Source of the DNA: Acinetobacter calcoaceticus
Lineage (GTDB): Bacteria; Pseudomonadota; Gammaproteobacteria; Pseudomonadales; Moraxellaceae
Length of the DNA stretch: 64,000 nucleotides
Direction of reading: 5' to 3'
NCBI RefSeq assembly: GCF_900520355.1
Contig: NZ_LS999521.1
Coordinates: forward strand, 3,224,001-3,288,000
The number at the start of each line of letters is the position of its first letter. Positions within the stretch are counted from its first letter, which is position 1. The notes beneath the pieces were generated by a model. The model had not been told where the DNA came from, made no database searches, and saw nothing but the letters and a program-made list of their open reading frames with translations. Made by a program: the position numbers and the translations under genes. Positions 54,222-64,000 of the stretch are shown here, piece by piece.

Positions 54222-54457
54222 AACAACCTCTTTTGAACACCTGTTCGGAACGTTTGCACCATTGCAAAAACGACCTGCAGGTAAGGGAGCCGACATTCTA
54301 AAGCATCCCAACTTAAAACAAAAGTAAAATGCTCATTTTTTGATAGGAAATTGTCTATTTTATATAAATGTTATTTTCCATAATCAATTATCAAATTACG
54401 AGAAAATCCATAAAATCATCCCATATAATAAGTGCAATCTCTTAAATTCAAAAGAAT

Positions 54458-55711
54458 ATGAATATACAAAATGATGCTTTCGCTGCATTGCGGTATCGAG
54501 ATTTCTCTATCGTTACGATCAATCAATTTTGTTTAACACTTGCAATTTTGATTCAAGAAATTATTGTTGCTTACTCATTATATAAAATCACCAAAGATCC
54601 ACTGACTTTAGGTTTGATTGGACTCGCAGAAGCAATTCCTTTTATTGCTCTTTCTCTTTGGGGAGGTTATTTCGCAGATAGATTTAATAAACAGATTATT
54701 ATGAAAATATGTTTATTTTTCTCAGTCCCCCTTCCCTTGGTTTTATGGTTACTTTTCCACTTACATGGTTTAGGGCATATCAGTGTTAACTTCCTTTCTT
54801 GGGGCATTTATACAGTTATTTTTGGTTTAGGAACAATCCGTGGTTTCTATAATCCCTCTGCAACATCATTAAAACCATTTTTAATTCCACGCAAACTCTA
54901 TGCCAATGGTGCGACATGGACAACCATCGGCTGGCAAAGTGGCGTCATTATTGGCCCAATGCTAGGTGGTTTTATGCTTGCTTATTTAGGCCGAGAAACT
55001 AGTCTATTTAGTGTTGCTGCGTTACTCGCTATTTGCTTTATTTTAATTAACTTATTACATAAACGTAATTTCCCTAAAATTGAGACTGACAATATTTTAG
55101 AAAGTTTAGGAGAGGGTTTCCGTTTTATCTGGAAAACCAAAATTGTTCTTTGGGCGATTTCTCTTGATTTAGCTTCAGTTTTATTTGGCGGTATCATCGC
55201 GTTATTGCCAATTTTCGCAGAAGATATATTAAAAGTCGGTCCGGAAGGGCTTGGCTATTTACGGGCGGCTCCATCTATTGGCGCACTTGTCACTATGATT
55301 GCTTTGACTCGCTTTCCGCTAACTCAGCATGCATGGCGTAACATGTTACTTGCCGTAGCAGGTTTTGGAATATTCACCATTTTATTCGCCTTCTCGAACA
55401 ATATGTGGTTATCTCTCTTTGCTCTGGCTATGACAGGCGCATGTGACAGTATTTCTGTTGTTGTAAGACAAACCATTTTGCAAATTTTTCCACCAGAAAA
55501 TATGCGGGGCCGCGTCGCTGCCGTAAATGGCATGTTTGTGTCTTCGAGTAATGAATTAGGAGCCTTTGAATCTGGTTTAGCAGCTAAATATTTAGGCACC
55601 ATTACCGCTACAATTTTTGGAGGATGTATGACTCTGGTTGTTGTGACTTTCTGTTGGTTCAAAACTAATGATCTATTTAAAGTGGACATTACCAAAAGCT
55701 CAGAAGATTAA
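54458..55711 (+). CDS. MFS transporter (MFS_3/DUF894-like)
   Basis: The 417-residue protein has 12 hydrophobic segments, the first around residues 15-40. The loop-2 motif GGYFADRFNKQIIMK matches motif A of drug/siderophore exporters of the MFS_3 subgroup, and IGWQSGVIIGPMLGGFML and PPENMRGRVAAVNGMFV are seen. It probably exports a small molecule or drug. A TATAAT at 54424-54429 lies 28 bp before the start, but no good -35 was found. It diverges from rpmI. Confidence 0.85.
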   Translation: MNIQNDAFAALRYRDFSIVTINQFCLTLAILIQEIIVAYSLYKITKDPLTLGLIGLAEAIPFIALSLWGGYFADRFNKQIIMKICLFFSVPLPLVLWLLFHLHGLGHISVNFLSWGIYTVIFGLGTIRGFYNPSATSLKPFLIPRKLYANGATWTTIGWQSGVIIGPMLGGFMLAYLGRETSLFSVAALLAICFILINLLHKRNFPKIETDNILESLGEGFRFIWKTKIVLWAISLDLASVLFGGIIALLPIFAEDILKVGPEGLGYLRAAPSIGALVTMIALTRFPLTQHAWRNMLLAVAGFGIFTILFAFSNNMWLSLFALAMTGACDSISVVVRQTILQIFPPENMRGRVAAVNGMFVSSSNELGAFESGLAAKYLGTITATIFGGCMTLVVVTFCWFKTNDLFKVDITKSSED

Positions 55712-55727
55712 TTTAAACATTTATAAA

Positions 55728-55753
55728 TTAAAGCATCTTCGGATGCTTTTTTA
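55728..55753. terminator. Bidirectional terminator between the MFS and YqaA-like genes
   Basis: Stem AAAGCATC-TTCG-GATGCTTT with T run. A UUCG tetraloop makes it very stable. It sits between convergent stops. Confidence 0.9.
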
Positions 55754-55755
55754 TT

Positions 55756-56184
55756 TTAAATAAAACCCATAACCACCCAGTAAATAAACAAATAACGCCC
55801 TGCTTTAGCAATGATGACTATACCAAGGAAGCGCCAAAAATTTTCTTTGAATAGCCCAGCAACTAAAGTAATGGGATCACCAATGATAGGCATCCAACTC
55901 AAAAGTAAGGAGTAAAATCCATATTTATGGTAAAAGCTCTGCGCTTGTTGTAATCGCTTTTCAGAAACTGGAAACCACTTACGATGTTTAAATTGTTCTA
56001 TCTTTAGGCCTAACCACCAATTGACACAAGAACCCAATACATTACCCAAAGTAGCTATACCAATTAAAAGCAAAGCTGAATATTGCCCCTTTAATAATAA
56101 GGTTACCAATACCGCTTCAGACTGTAGAGGTAATAATGTCGCAGCGCCAAAAGCACTCATAAAAAGCAAAAAGTAACTCAGCAT
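55756..56184 (-). CDS. YqaA-like membrane protein (DedA/VTT superfamily)
   Basis: The product of about 142 residues has four hydrophobic helices and the motif GNVLGSCVNWWLGL, then FYHKYGFYSLLLSWMPIIGDPITLVAGLF, which is the short DedA/VTT domain (G-x-x-x-G helix and re-entrant loop). DedA-family proteins move polyprenyl or phospholipids across membranes; for YqaA this is not established. ATG 56184 is preferred over TTG 56190. Confidence 0.85.
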   Translation of the reverse strand: MLSYFLLFMSAFGAATLLPLQSEAVLVTLLLKGQYSALLLIGIATLGNVLGSCVNWWLGLKIEQFKHRKWFPVSEKRLQQAQSFYHKYGFYSLLLSWMPIIGDPITLVAGLFKENFWRFLGIVIIAKAGRYLFIYWVVMGFI

Positions 56185-56241
56185 ACTCAATCACACCAAA
56201 CGACTTTTTGCTTTAAGCATTTACTAAATTTAGGCAAGAAA

Positions 56242-56862
56242 TTAAGCCACTTTAATTGATAGTGCTTTCTGAACTGCTGGGCGTGCTGTTAAGCGAACAA
56301 TATATTCTTGTACGTATGGATAGTCTTCAATCTGAATACCTTGCCATTCATAACGCAAAATCCAAGGTAAAATTGCCATGTCAGCAATTGAGTATTCACC
56401 AGCGACAAACTTCTGACCAATGAGTTGTTTGTTAAGCACGCTATATAAACGTTTAGTCTCATTTACATAGCGCTCTATAGCATAGGGAACTTTTTCAGGG
56501 GCAAATTTATTAAAATGATGATTTTGCCCAAGCATAGGACCTAAACCGCCCATTTGCCACATGAGCCATTGTTCAACCTCAACTCGCTCTTGCTCATCAG
56601 CTGGGTAAAATAATCCAGTTTTTCTACCTAAATATTGCAAGATAGCACCCGATTCAAATATAGAAATCGGCTCACCACGAGGTCCATCTTGATCAACAAT
56701 CGCAGGAATTTTATTATTTGGAGAAATTCTCAGGAAGTCTGGCTGGAATTGATCATTTTCTAAAATATTAATTGGATAAAGGGTGTAATCCAGTCCCATT
56801 TCTTCTAAGGCAATTGTGATTTTATGTCCATTGGGAGTTCCCCAATAATATAGATCAATCAT
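56242..56862 (-). CDS. Glutathione S-transferase-like (Nu class, YfcG-like)
   Basis: The 206-residue product has an N-terminal thioredoxin-like domain with YYWGTPNGHKITIALEEMGLDY, SPNNKIPAIVD and the gamma-glutamyl-binding ES of SIFESGAILQYL. An all-helical C-terminal domain follows (IADMAILPWILRYEW). The TPNG(H)KI motif is of Nu-class enzymes such as YfcG and YghU, which have disulfide reductase activity with glutathione. AGGAAAATAG precedes the ATG. Confidence 0.88.
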   Translation of the reverse strand: MIDLYYWGTPNGHKITIALEEMGLDYTLYPINILENDQFQPDFLRISPNNKIPAIVDQDGPRGEPISIFESGAILQYLGRKTGLFYPADEQERVEVEQWLMWQMGGLGPMLGQNHHFNKFAPEKVPYAIERYVNETKRLYSVLNKQLIGQKFVAGEYSIADMAILPWILRYEWQGIQIEDYPYVQEYIVRLTARPAVQKALSIKVA

Positions 56863-57051
56863 TCTATTTTCCTACTCATCGTTATCATGACTGCGTCTTG
56901 GTTTATATCATGTTTTAAGAGATCTAATGAGATTTACAATACTAAAAATACATAAAACTCAAGAATTGAATTTCTTAAAAAATATACCAATTACCTTAAA
57001 TAAAACTGAATAGAGAAAAGTGAAGTGATGTTTTTTTATTGATATGTGGGT

Positions 57052-57084
57052 AAAAAAAAGCACTGCTTTTGCAGTGCTTTTTTT
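57052..57084 (-). terminator. Terminator after infC
   Basis: Stem AAGCACTGC-TTTT-GCAGTGCTT with A and T runs. It ends the thrS-infC transcript 6 nt after the infC stop, separating infC from rpmI. Confidence 0.88.
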
Positions 57085-57089
57085 GAGTA

Positions 57090-57641
57090 TTACTTTTTCT
57101 TTTTCGGTCCAAGTAACATACCCATTTGACGGCCTTCCATTTTTGGTGCTTGTTCCACAACCCCAAACTCAGCCACATCTACTTCAATTTTTTGCAATTG
57201 AGCTAAGCCAAGTTGTTGATGAGCCATTTCACGACCACGGAAACGTAAAGTGATTTTCACTTTGTTTCCTTCTTCAAGGAATTTCAAAATAGCACGAAGC
57301 TTAACTTGATAATCACCAACATCAGTTGCAGGGCGCAGTTTGATTTCCTTCACTTGCACTTGATGCTGTTTTTTCTTCGCATCTTTTTGCTTCTGCTTCA
57401 GGTCAAACAAGTGCTTGTTGTAATCCATAATTTTACAAACAGGCGGCTCGGCGTTTGCAACGATCTCAACAAGATCAAGTTCAACCTCTTCAGCAGCACG
57501 CAGTGCTTCACTTAATGAAACAATTCCTTTTTGCTCACCTTCAGCACCGACGAGGCGTACTTCTTTTGCACGGATCTCATCATTAATTGCTGGACGGTTG
57601 CTTTTTGCACCTTGTTGTTGGTTACGGTCAGGCTGTTTAAT
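57090..57641 (-). CDS. infC: Translation initiation factor IF-3 starting with AUU
   Basis: The full protein is 183 residues: an N-terminal domain ([37 protein letters not shown]), a linker, and a C-terminal domain ([20 protein letters not shown]). A frame opened at the first ATG would give only 112 residues and lose the first 71. The frame reads open upstream to an ATT at 57641, with GGAG 8 nt before it. That Shine-Dalgarno overlaps the thrS stop (TGGAGTAA). AUU starts at infC are known in E. coli and permit feedback, because IF3 discriminates against non-standard starts. It lies 5 bp after thrS. Confidence 0.93.
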   Translation of the reverse strand: MKQPDRNQQQGAKSNRPAINDEIRAKEVRLVGAEGEQKGIVSLSEALRAAEEVELDLVEIVANAEPPVCKIMDYNKHLFDLKQKQKDAKKKQHQVQVKEIKLRPATDVGDYQVKLRAILKFLEEGNKVKITLRFRGREMAHQQLGLAQLQKIEVDVAEFGVVEQAPKMEGRQMGMLLGPKKKK

Positions 57642-57646
57642 CTTTC

Positions 57647-59569
57647 TTACTCCACAATATACCGGCCACGTTCGGCGACGGCAGACTTCACTAAGTCAAT
57701 GAATGCATCTACTGACATAGTACCTAAATTTTTTCCTGAGCGGGTACGTACATTTACTGTACCTTCTTCAACTTCTCGATCACCAAGAACTAACAAGTAA
57801 GGAATACGCTCTATAGTACGCTCACGAATCTTAAATCCGATCTTTTCATTTCTCAAGTCAGAAATAGCACGAAGACCATTTTCTTTGAGTTTTGCTACGA
57901 CTTTCTCACAAGCTTCAGCTTGAGAGTCTGTAATATTCATGACACATGCTTGTAACGGTGACAACCAAGGTGGCATGAAACCAGCGTAGTGTTCAATTAG
58001 TATACCAATAAAACGCTCAAAACTGCCAAGAATTGCACGATGCAACATAACAGGTTGATCACGATCATTGTCTTCAGTCACGTAAGACGCATCTAAACGT
58101 TCTGGTAAATTGAAGTCACACTGAATAGTACCACATTGCCATACACGTCCGAGACAGTCTTTCAATGAGAATTCAATTTTCGGACCGTAGAACGCACCTT
58201 CACCTGGCTGTAATTCCCATTCCAGACCTGCTGCATCTAAAGCGTCTGCTAAAGATTTCTCAGCCATATCCCAAAGTGCATCATCTCCTACACGCTTTTC
58301 TGGACGTGTAGAAAGTTTCATTTGCACTTCTTCAAAGCCGAAATCTTTATAAACATCTAAAGTGAGCTTAATAAAGTCTGCAACTTCTTGTCCGATCTGT
58401 TCTTTAGTACAGAAGATATGAGCATCATCTTGTGTAAAGCCACGTACACGCATAATACCGTGTAAAGAACCAGATGGTTCGTTACGATGGCAAGAACCGA
58501 ACTCTGCTAAACGAATTGGCAAATCACGGTAAGACTTCAAACCTTGGTTAAAAACTTGCACGTGACATGGGCAGTTCATTGGTTTAACCGCATAATTACG
58601 ACTTTCTGAATGAGTCGTAAACATGTTGTCTGCATAGTTCGCTGCATGACCTGATTTTTCCCAAAGCGTAAAGTCTACGATTTGTGGTGTTTTAATCTCG
58701 AGGTAACCATTGTCTTGCTGAACTTTACGCATGTATTGTTCAAGAACTTGGTAAATCGTCCAGCCATTTGGATGCCAGAACACCATACCTGGTGCTTCTT
58801 CTTGCATATGGAACAAGTCTAAGGCTTTACCAATTTTACGGTGATCGCGCTTTTCAGCTTCTTCAATACGCTTGATATATGCAGCAAGCTGTTTCTTATC
58901 AGCCCATGCTGTACCATAAATACGTTGAAGCTGTTCATTCTTCGCATCGCCACGCCAGTAAGCGCCAGAGATTTTTGTCAGTTTAAACGATTTTAAGAAT
59001 TTGGTGTTTGGTACGTGTGGACCACGACACATATCCAAATAATCTTGATGGTAGTACAAGCCCATTTGTGTTTCTTCAGGCATGTCTGCAATCAAGCGTA
59101 ATTTGTATTCTTCGCCACGTGCAGTAAATTCAGCAATTACTTCATCACGCGGTGTCATTTTTTTAACGACATCATAATCTTGGTCGATGAGCTTTTTCAT
59201 GCGCTCTTCAACAGCTGCCATATCGTCTAAAGTAAAAGGACGAGGCATCCAGATGTCGTAGTAAAAACCTTCTTCAATGACTGGACCAATCACCATCTTG
59301 GCTTCAGGGAATAGCTGTTTAACAGCGTGCCCTACAAGGTGCGCACAAGAATGGCGAATGATTTCAAGACCTTCCTCATCTTTTGGAGTGATAATTTGTA
59401 AGGTCGAATCTTCGGTAATTAAGTCACATGCATCAACTAAGCGATCATTCACACGTCCAGCAACAGTATTTTTTGCTAGACCAGGCCCGATACTTTGGGC
59501 AACTTCCATAACAGAAACAGGGTGATCAAAATTCTTTTGATCGCCATTTGGCAATGTGATAATTGGCAT
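57647..59569 (-). CDS. thrS: Threonyl-tRNA synthetase
   Basis: The 640-residue enzyme has an N-terminal TGS domain, the editing domain with the [11 protein letters not shown] zinc-like motif, class-II motif 1-3 residues ([13 protein letters not shown] and [22 protein letters not shown]) and the C-terminal anticodon domain. It charges tRNA-Thr. AAGGA lies upstream of its ATG. The 59570-59963 stretch between it and the divergent synthetase gene has a small hairpin GAGG/CCTC but no leader peptide or operator that I can name. Confidence 0.97.
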   Translation of the reverse strand: MPIITLPNGDQKNFDHPVSVMEVAQSIGPGLAKNTVAGRVNDRLVDACDLITEDSTLQIITPKDEEGLEIIRHSCAHLVGHAVKQLFPEAKMVIGPVIEEGFYYDIWMPRPFTLDDMAAVEERMKKLIDQDYDVVKKMTPRDEVIAEFTARGEEYKLRLIADMPEETQMGLYYHQDYLDMCRGPHVPNTKFLKSFKLTKISGAYWRGDAKNEQLQRIYGTAWADKKQLAAYIKRIEEAEKRDHRKIGKALDLFHMQEEAPGMVFWHPNGWTIYQVLEQYMRKVQQDNGYLEIKTPQIVDFTLWEKSGHAANYADNMFTTHSESRNYAVKPMNCPCHVQVFNQGLKSYRDLPIRLAEFGSCHRNEPSGSLHGIMRVRGFTQDDAHIFCTKEQIGQEVADFIKLTLDVYKDFGFEEVQMKLSTRPEKRVGDDALWDMAEKSLADALDAAGLEWELQPGEGAFYGPKIEFSLKDCLGRVWQCGTIQCDFNLPERLDASYVTEDNDRDQPVMLHRAILGSFERFIGILIEHYAGFMPPWLSPLQACVMNITDSQAEACEKVVAKLKENGLRAISDLRNEKIGFKIRERTIERIPYLLVLGDREVEEGTVNVRTRSGKNLGTMSVDAFIDLVKSAVAERGRYIVE

Positions 59570-59963
59570 AAAAAAATCCTTAAGGAGTGATGCCCTATAC
59601 GAAGGAGCATTTCACCGCGAGATTATGATCGAGGCGAACCTCAAAATATAAAAACGGTGTAAATCAAAATTAAAAATCCTGAAAGATTTTACACTTGTTC
59701 AAGCAAAGTGAAAACCTTTAAGCCCATAAAATCATAAATACATTTTGCTTATCAGGTAAACAGCAATAAATGACTTAAAGAATATATTGGGAAGATTTTT
59801 TAAACACGCTCAGCACAAGTGGTTTAAGATGAAGAAAATAGCATTTTTGCTCATTTTCTGACTGAAGGGTATTTCTCTTTAAGACTAAAGCATAGATGCT
59901 TTGATGAGTATTAAGTCATATTTTCAAAGAATGAATTAAAAATAGAACACGGAGTTGTTTCCC

Positions 59964-61601
59964 ATGGTTAGTGCTTATGATGAATTACCACGTACACCCG
60001 CAAATTTTGTTGCGCTATCCCCTTTACGATATTTAGAACGTGCGGCGTATATTTATCCAAATCAAGCTTCAATTATTCATGGTAAGCGCCAAATTTCATG
60101 GAAAGAAACTTACCAACGTTGTTGCCAGTTTGCTTCTCAGCTCAAACAACTGGGAATTGAAAAAAATGATACGGTATCAGTCTTGTTGCCCAATATTCCA
60201 GCCATGATTGAAGCACATTTCGCAGTTCCAATGACTGGCGCTGTACTCAACACACTCAATACACGCTTAGATGCAAAAACAATAGCTTTCATGTTGGAAC
60301 ATGCTGAAAGCAAAGTGCTTTTGGTGGACCCGGAATTTGTTAATTTAGCAAGAGAAGCCCTCTCTCTTATTCCTGACCAACATATTATTGTGATTGATGT
60401 GGCTGATGAGGAATATGAAGGTGAAAATCAGTTTATCGGCTCTTTTGAATACGAAGAATGGATAGCCCAAGGCGATGCTAATTTTGAATGGCATTTACCA
60501 GAAGATGAATGGAATGCGATTAGCTTAAATTACACATCGGGCACAACGGGTAACCCTAAAGGTGTGGTCTACCATCATCGCGGTGCTTATTTAAATGCTG
60601 CAAGTAATATATTGGCCTGCGGGATGAAACCTCGTGCAGTGTATTTATGGACATTACCGCTTTTCCATTGTAATGGCTGGTGTTTTGCGTGGAGTATTGC
60701 AGCAAGCGGTGGAACCAATATTTGTTTGCGTAAGGTCGACCCAGAATTAGTGATGCAACTCATTGCAAAACATAAAGTCGATTATTTCTGCGGCGCGCCT
60801 ATTGTTCTTTCAATGATTATTAATTTACCTAAAGAAAAGCAAACGGACTTTGACCATCATGTAGAAGTGATGGTTGCCGGAGCAGCTCCTCCCGTTGCCA
60901 TTATTGAAGGCATGCGGAATATGGGGATTAACGTAAATCATGTATATGGTTTAACAGAAACATATGGTCCTTCTGCCTTATGTGCTTCGCAATCTGGATG
61001 GAATGAACTTTCAATTGCTGAACAAGCTCAGCTTCATTCCCGTCAAGGCGTGCCCTATCCATTACAAGACAGTATGCGGGTATTGGACCCAGAAACAATG
61101 CAGCCTGTACCGAATGATGGACAAACTATGGGAGAAATCATGTTCCGTGGCAATATTGTCATGAAAGGATATTTAAAGAATCCCAAAGCAACTCAAGAAG
61201 CTTTTGCTGGTGGATGGTTTCATACAGGCGACTTAGCCGTTTGCCACCCTGATGGTTATGCAAAAATTACTGATCGCTCGAAAGATATTATTATTTCAGG
61301 TGGAGAAAATATTTCATCTCTAGAAGTAGAGGATGTGTTGTATAGGCACCCAGCTGTTTTAACTGCTGCGGTAGTCGCCAAACCTGATGCTCGCTGGCAA
61401 GAAGTACCTTGTGCCTTTATTGAATTAAAGGTAGGCGCAGCAGTAACACCTGAAGAGATTATTGAGCATTGTCAAAAAGAGTTAGCACGTTTTAAAGTGC
61501 CAAAAGATGTCATAATTACAGAAATTCCAAAAACATCGACCGGCAAATTACAGAAGTTTATTTTGCGTGAATGGGCAAAGGAACGTGCTGAGAATATATA
61601 A
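59964..61601 (+). CDS. AMP-dependent acyl-CoA synthetase
   Basis: The product of about 545 residues has the P-loop-like TSGTTGNPKG motif, the VYGLTETYGPSALC motif, GWFHTGDLAVCHPDGYAKITDRSKDIIISGGENIS and the C-terminal lysine SKTSTGKLQKF form (KTSTGKLQKFILREW). It activates a carboxylic acid to acyl-AMP and then acyl-CoA. The pattern is that of medium-chain or short-chain fatty acyl-CoA ligases (AlkK-like); the acid is unknown. ATG 59964 with GGAG 9 nt before is preferred over TTG 59955. Confidence 0.9.
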   Translation: MVSAYDELPRTPANFVALSPLRYLERAAYIYPNQASIIHGKRQISWKETYQRCCQFASQLKQLGIEKNDTVSVLLPNIPAMIEAHFAVPMTGAVLNTLNTRLDAKTIAFMLEHAESKVLLVDPEFVNLAREALSLIPDQHIIVIDVADEEYEGENQFIGSFEYEEWIAQGDANFEWHLPEDEWNAISLNYTSGTTGNPKGVVYHHRGAYLNAASNILACGMKPRAVYLWTLPLFHCNGWCFAWSIAASGGTNICLRKVDPELVMQLIAKHKVDYFCGAPIVLSMIINLPKEKQTDFDHHVEVMVAGAAPPVAIIEGMRNMGINVNHVYGLTETYGPSALCASQSGWNELSIAEQAQLHSRQGVPYPLQDSMRVLDPETMQPVPNDGQTMGEIMFRGNIVMKGYLKNPKATQEAFAGGWFHTGDLAVCHPDGYAKITDRSKDIIISGGENISSLEVEDVLYRHPAVLTAAVVAKPDARWQEVPCAFIELKVGAAVTPEEIIEHCQKELARFKVPKDVIITEIPKTSTGKLQKFILREWAKERAENI

Positions 61602-61603
61602 AT

Positions 61604-61635
61604 AAAAAAGCGACGCCTTGAGCGTCGCTTTTTTA
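61604..61635. terminator. Terminator between the acyl-CoA synthetase gene and yjgA
   Basis: Stem AAGCGACGC-CTTGA-GCGTCGCTT with A and T runs; serves both convergent genes. Confidence 0.92.
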
Positions 61636-61646
61636 TTTAAGCGCAT

Positions 61647-62183
61647 TTAGCCTTGATCGGACAATAATGCAATTTGCTGCACATAGTTAACAAATTTAAC
61701 TTTTGATGCCTCGATATCTGCTTCACTCGCCTGTTGAGTTTTATCTCGATTGATTCTCAACACATGCTGACGCAAAGTGTGACGTTCCGATGCATTATAA
61801 ATTTTACTAAATTCAGTAATTGCAGGATCACCCTGTTCAATCATGCGGTCAACCCAACGCATTAATTGAGCCTGTCTTTTTGCGCCTTGCTGCGGGGTTA
61901 AATAAGACAAAATAATAGTCTCATCTTCGTTGCGCAATAACTTACCAATACGTTGAAATTGGCGACGACGTGCTTCATAAGAACTAATGTTCTGCACTTC
62001 CATTAAAGCATCAATTAAACGCTCATCAACTGGAAGTTTCTGAATTTGTTTAATAGAAAGTTGTGCTAATTGCTCACCTAAAGCAGCCATGCGTTGCACT
62101 GCTTTTTTCTGTTCGGTTTTGCTTGCACGTCCTTCTAAAGAACCGAAATCTTCTTCAGTATAACGTTGGGAACCACGTGCCAC
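61647..62183 (-). CDS. yjgA: YjgA/DarP family ribosome-associated protein
   Basis: The 178-residue basic helical protein contains RGSQRYTEEDFGSLEGRASKTEQKKAVQRMAALGEQL and RRRQFQRIGKLLRNED, the DUF615/YjgA family. E. coli YjgA (DarP) joins late 50S subunit assembly. It starts with GTG 2 nt after the NPr stop, so translation is probably coupled. Confidence 0.9.
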   Translation of the reverse strand: MARGSQRYTEEDFGSLEGRASKTEQKKAVQRMAALGEQLAQLSIKQIQKLPVDERLIDALMEVQNISSYEARRRQFQRIGKLLRNEDETIILSYLTPQQGAKRQAQLMRWVDRMIEQGDPAITEFSKIYNASERHTLRQHVLRINRDKTQQASEADIEASKVKFVNYVQQIALLSDQG

Positions 62184-62185
62184 GA

Positions 62186-62455
62186 TTAATCTGCCTCATA
62201 AAATTTTGCTGCGAATAACGCCAGTACTTCACTTAATGCCTGTTCTTCGTCGGTACCATCAATGACCAATCTTAAAGTGGTCCCTTTACCTGCACCTAAC
62301 ATCAGCAAAGACATAATATTTTTTGCATCTACCAAATGATCGCCTTTTCCAATCTGGATCGACGAACGAAACTTTGTAGTGACCTCTATCAGTTTCCCTG
62401 ATGCACGAGCATGTAAACCGAGTTTATTAATTACATCAACAGTTGTGTCTATCAT
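62186..62455 (-). CDS. ptsO: Nitrogen-PTS phosphocarrier NPr (HPr family)
   Basis: The 89-residue protein has phospho-acceptor His15 in [13 protein letters not shown] and the second-site region [20 protein letters not shown]. NPr receives phosphate from PtsP (EI-Ntr) and passes it to PtsN. In A. baumannii, NPr is reported to interact with GigB. Its ATG overlaps the rapZ stop (ATGA). The 62497 extension in frame is not needed. Order rapZ-ptsO-yjgA matches part of the enteric rpoN cluster. Confidence 0.92.
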   Translation of the reverse strand: MIDTTVDVINKLGLHARASGKLIEVTTKFRSSIQIGKGDHLVDAKNIMSLLMLGAGKGTTLRLVIDGTDEEQALSEVLALFAAKFYEAD

Positions 62456-63303
62456 GACCAGTGCTTCATTTCTCTGTGTAAGACCTGAACAGACCATTCT
62501 GCCTCAAGTGCTTGTTTTAGTCTATCTACGATATAAACCGAACGATGTTGCCCCCCAGTGCAACCAATAGAAATCGTCATATAGTGACGATGTCCTTCAG
62601 CAAATGCGGGAAGCCATTTTTTTAAGAAGTGAAGAATATCATCAAACATTTCGTTTGCTTGTGGACTTGCTTCTAAAAATTGTCTTACTGGCTCATCCAA
62701 ACCAGAAAAACGTCTTAATTCTAAATCCCAATGCGGATTTGGTAAATGCCGTACATCAAAAACATAATCGGCATCTAACGGAATGCCATGTTTATATCCA
62801 AAGGACTGCAATATGACAATAAGCTTATCTGACTGTCCCAATTTAGACAGTAAAATATGCTTTAAATCATGAACGCTTTTATCCGTTGTATCAATATGAA
62901 CTGTAGCGCGGAACTGAATTGGAAGCAGTAACTGCTTTTCTTCTTGAATACATTGCAACAGGCTTTTAAAACGGTTGGCTAATGGATGCGGACGACGGGA
63001 TGCACTAAAACGCGCAATCAAATCCTGATCTTGCGTAGTAAGGTAAATAACGTCAACTGTCCCATGTCTTTGTAATTGCTCAAAAACATGATCGAACTCT
63101 TGCATATCTGCCCGAGTACTTCTTACATCCACACCTAAAGCCAATTGCTCTAAGTTATTTTCATGATCTAGCTTTGCCACAATTTCAGGCAGCAATGCCA
63201 AAGGCAAATTATCAATACAGTAATAGCCCAAATCTTCTAATACTTGAAGGGCTGAAGATTTTCCTGAACCAGACTGTCCTGTCACGATAAGTATACGCTT
63301 CAT
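62452..63303 (-). CDS. rapZ: RNase adapter protein RapZ
   Basis: The 283-residue protein has the P-loop GQSGSGKS (residues 9-16), [12 protein letters not shown] and the C-terminal [16 protein letters not shown] metabolite/RNA-binding module. RapZ senses glucosamine-6-phosphate and guides RNase E to GlmZ in E. coli. Here it sits apart from rpoN-hpf; whether it has the same RNA target is unknown. Confidence 0.95.
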   Translation of the reverse strand: MKRILIVTGQSGSGKSSALQVLEDLGYYCIDNLPLALLPEIVAKLDHENNLEQLALGVDVRSTRADMQEFDHVFEQLQRHGTVDVIYLTTQDQDLIARFSASRRPHPLANRFKSLLQCIQEEKQLLLPIQFRATVHIDTTDKSVHDLKHILLSKLGQSDKLIVILQSFGYKHGIPLDADYVFDVRHLPNPHWDLELRRFSGLDEPVRQFLEASPQANEMFDDILHFLKKWLPAFAEGHRHYMTISIGCTGGQHRSVYIVDRLKQALEAEWSVQVLHREMKHWS

Positions 63304-63327
63304 GGCATGGCTGTCCTTTGATCTCTT

Positions 63328-64000
63328 TTATTGGGGTGTAAAGGCAACTTCTAAATTATCAATCAAACGGGTTGCACCCAGTTTTGCCGCGATAAATAAC
63401 ACAATATCACGATCAAATTGAGTAGCAGGTAACAGATTTGTCTGACGAGCTTCGACATAATCAACAACAAGACCATTGTCTGTCAACCGAGTTTTGATAT
63501 CTTCTACAACTTGTTGCAAATCTTTGCCTTGATGTAACTGTTGCTCGGCCTGCTTCAAGCTTTGATAAATAACCGGAGCGACCTGACGGTGTTCAGCGCT
63601 TAAATAACCATTTCTCGAGCTAAGCGCCAAACCATCCGCTGCACGAACAATTGGCACACCAATTACTTCTAAAGGAATATTTAAATCTTGCACAAATTGG
63701 CGAATAACGGCTAACTGCTGGTAATCTTTTTGGCCAAAAAAAGCATAATTGGGTTGCACAATATTAAAGAGCTTAGTTACAACCAAAGCTACACCATCAA
63801 AGTGTCCCGGGCGTGAACTACCGCATAAAGCATCTGTAATCTGGCTTACACTGATGTTAGTTAAACGCGGTTGTGTACCGTACATTTGCTCAACTGATGG
63901 AGCAAAAATAATGTCACAGCCTACATCTGCAAGCAAACGACTATCTTGCTCTAAAGTACGAGGATAGTTATCAAAATCTTCGCCCGGCCCAAATTGAGTC
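63328..64000 (-). CDS. panC: Pantothenate synthetase, 5' part cut by window edge
   Basis: The frame continues past the right edge, giving 224 residues of the C-terminal part. Seen are [33 protein letters not shown], the ATP-binding SSRNGYLS and the end of the domain. It condenses pantoate and beta-alanine with ATP to pantothenate. It begins outside the window; the internal ATG at 63936 is not its start. Confidence 0.95.
   Translation of the reverse strand, partial: TQFGPGEDFDNYPRTLEQDSRLLADVGCDIIFAPSVEQMYGTQPRLTNISVSQITDALCGSSRPGHFDGVALVVTKLFNIVQPNYAFFGQKDYQQLAVIRQFVQDLNIPLEVIGVPIVRAADGLALSSRNGYLSAEHRQVAPVIYQSLKQAEQQLHQGKDLQQVVEDIKTRLTDNGLVVDYVEARQTNLLPATQFDRDIVLFIAAKLGATRLIDNLEVAFTPQ

Noticed and set aside
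57102..57428. IF3 as a 112-residue ATG-started gene, seemingly truncated
   Set aside because: The reading frame continues upstream to an ATT start with a good ribosome site; the gene is whole.

Overview
This window looks like chromosomal DNA of an Acinetobacter, probably of the A. calcoaceticus-baumannii complex. The reasons are the AT-rich gammaproteobacterial gene content, the fil gene set, a gigA-gigB-like phosphatase/antagonist pair, a solitary gspE, and a murA-hisG-hisD-hisC run. Genus is confident; species is not resolved here. There is no insertion sequence, prophage, integron or CRISPR array. Almost everything is ordinary housekeeping DNA, and the one clearly accessory-looking block is the fil cluster.

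Layout. 1-2.3 kb: partial tsaB, a gamma-carbonic-anhydrase-like protein and two NUDIX hydrolases. 2.3-10.5 kb: six minus-strand genes matching filA-filF: a small secreted Ala/Gly-rich protein, a C39-type peptidase, a barrel with a disordered N-terminus, a FadL-like barrel, a periplasmic protein with a perfect 13-copy 9-bp repeat, and a large lipoprotein. The peptidase plus barrel plus small secreted protein recall the Fap functional-amyloid export system of Pseudomonas, and this is the best candidate here for an under-described system. 10.8-19.1 kb: pabB, hisC, hisD, hisG, murA, a BolA-family gene, hpf and rpoN. 19.4-25.2 kb: a complete rRNA operon on the minus strand (16S, tRNA-Ile, tRNA-Ala, 23S, 5S) with two promoters, processing stems and a terminator.

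25.4-36.5 kb: mlaA, a gigA-gigB-like pair, a nitrilase-family amidase, a small exported protein, ohrR-ohr, gspE, a DUF432-like gene coupled to mscS, and a large DUF2339-type membrane protein. 36.7-46.8 kb: polA, yggT, proC, tilS, accA, ppx, trxA and rho. 47.2-54.3 kb: an Ala/Ser lipoprotein, ihfA-pheT-pheS, an unknown tail-anchored protein, a GNAT enzyme, a NADAR protein and rplT-rpmI. 54.4-64 kb: an MFS exporter, a VTT/YqaA protein and a GST-like protein lie between rpmI-rplT and infC-thrS. Then come an acyl-CoA synthetase, and finally yjgA, NPr, rapZ and partial panC.

Points of joint function. murA, hisG and hisD run close together, with hairpins in the intergenic segments that could set the ratio of products. 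pheS, pheT and ihfA form one unit. infC begins with the rare codon AUU, so it can be self-regulated by IF3. The nitrogen-PTS protein NPr and the gigA-gigB pair reported to work with it are both present, about 35 kb apart. Promoters, terminators and start choices were read by eye; no search was run, so family names rest on recognised motifs and length.
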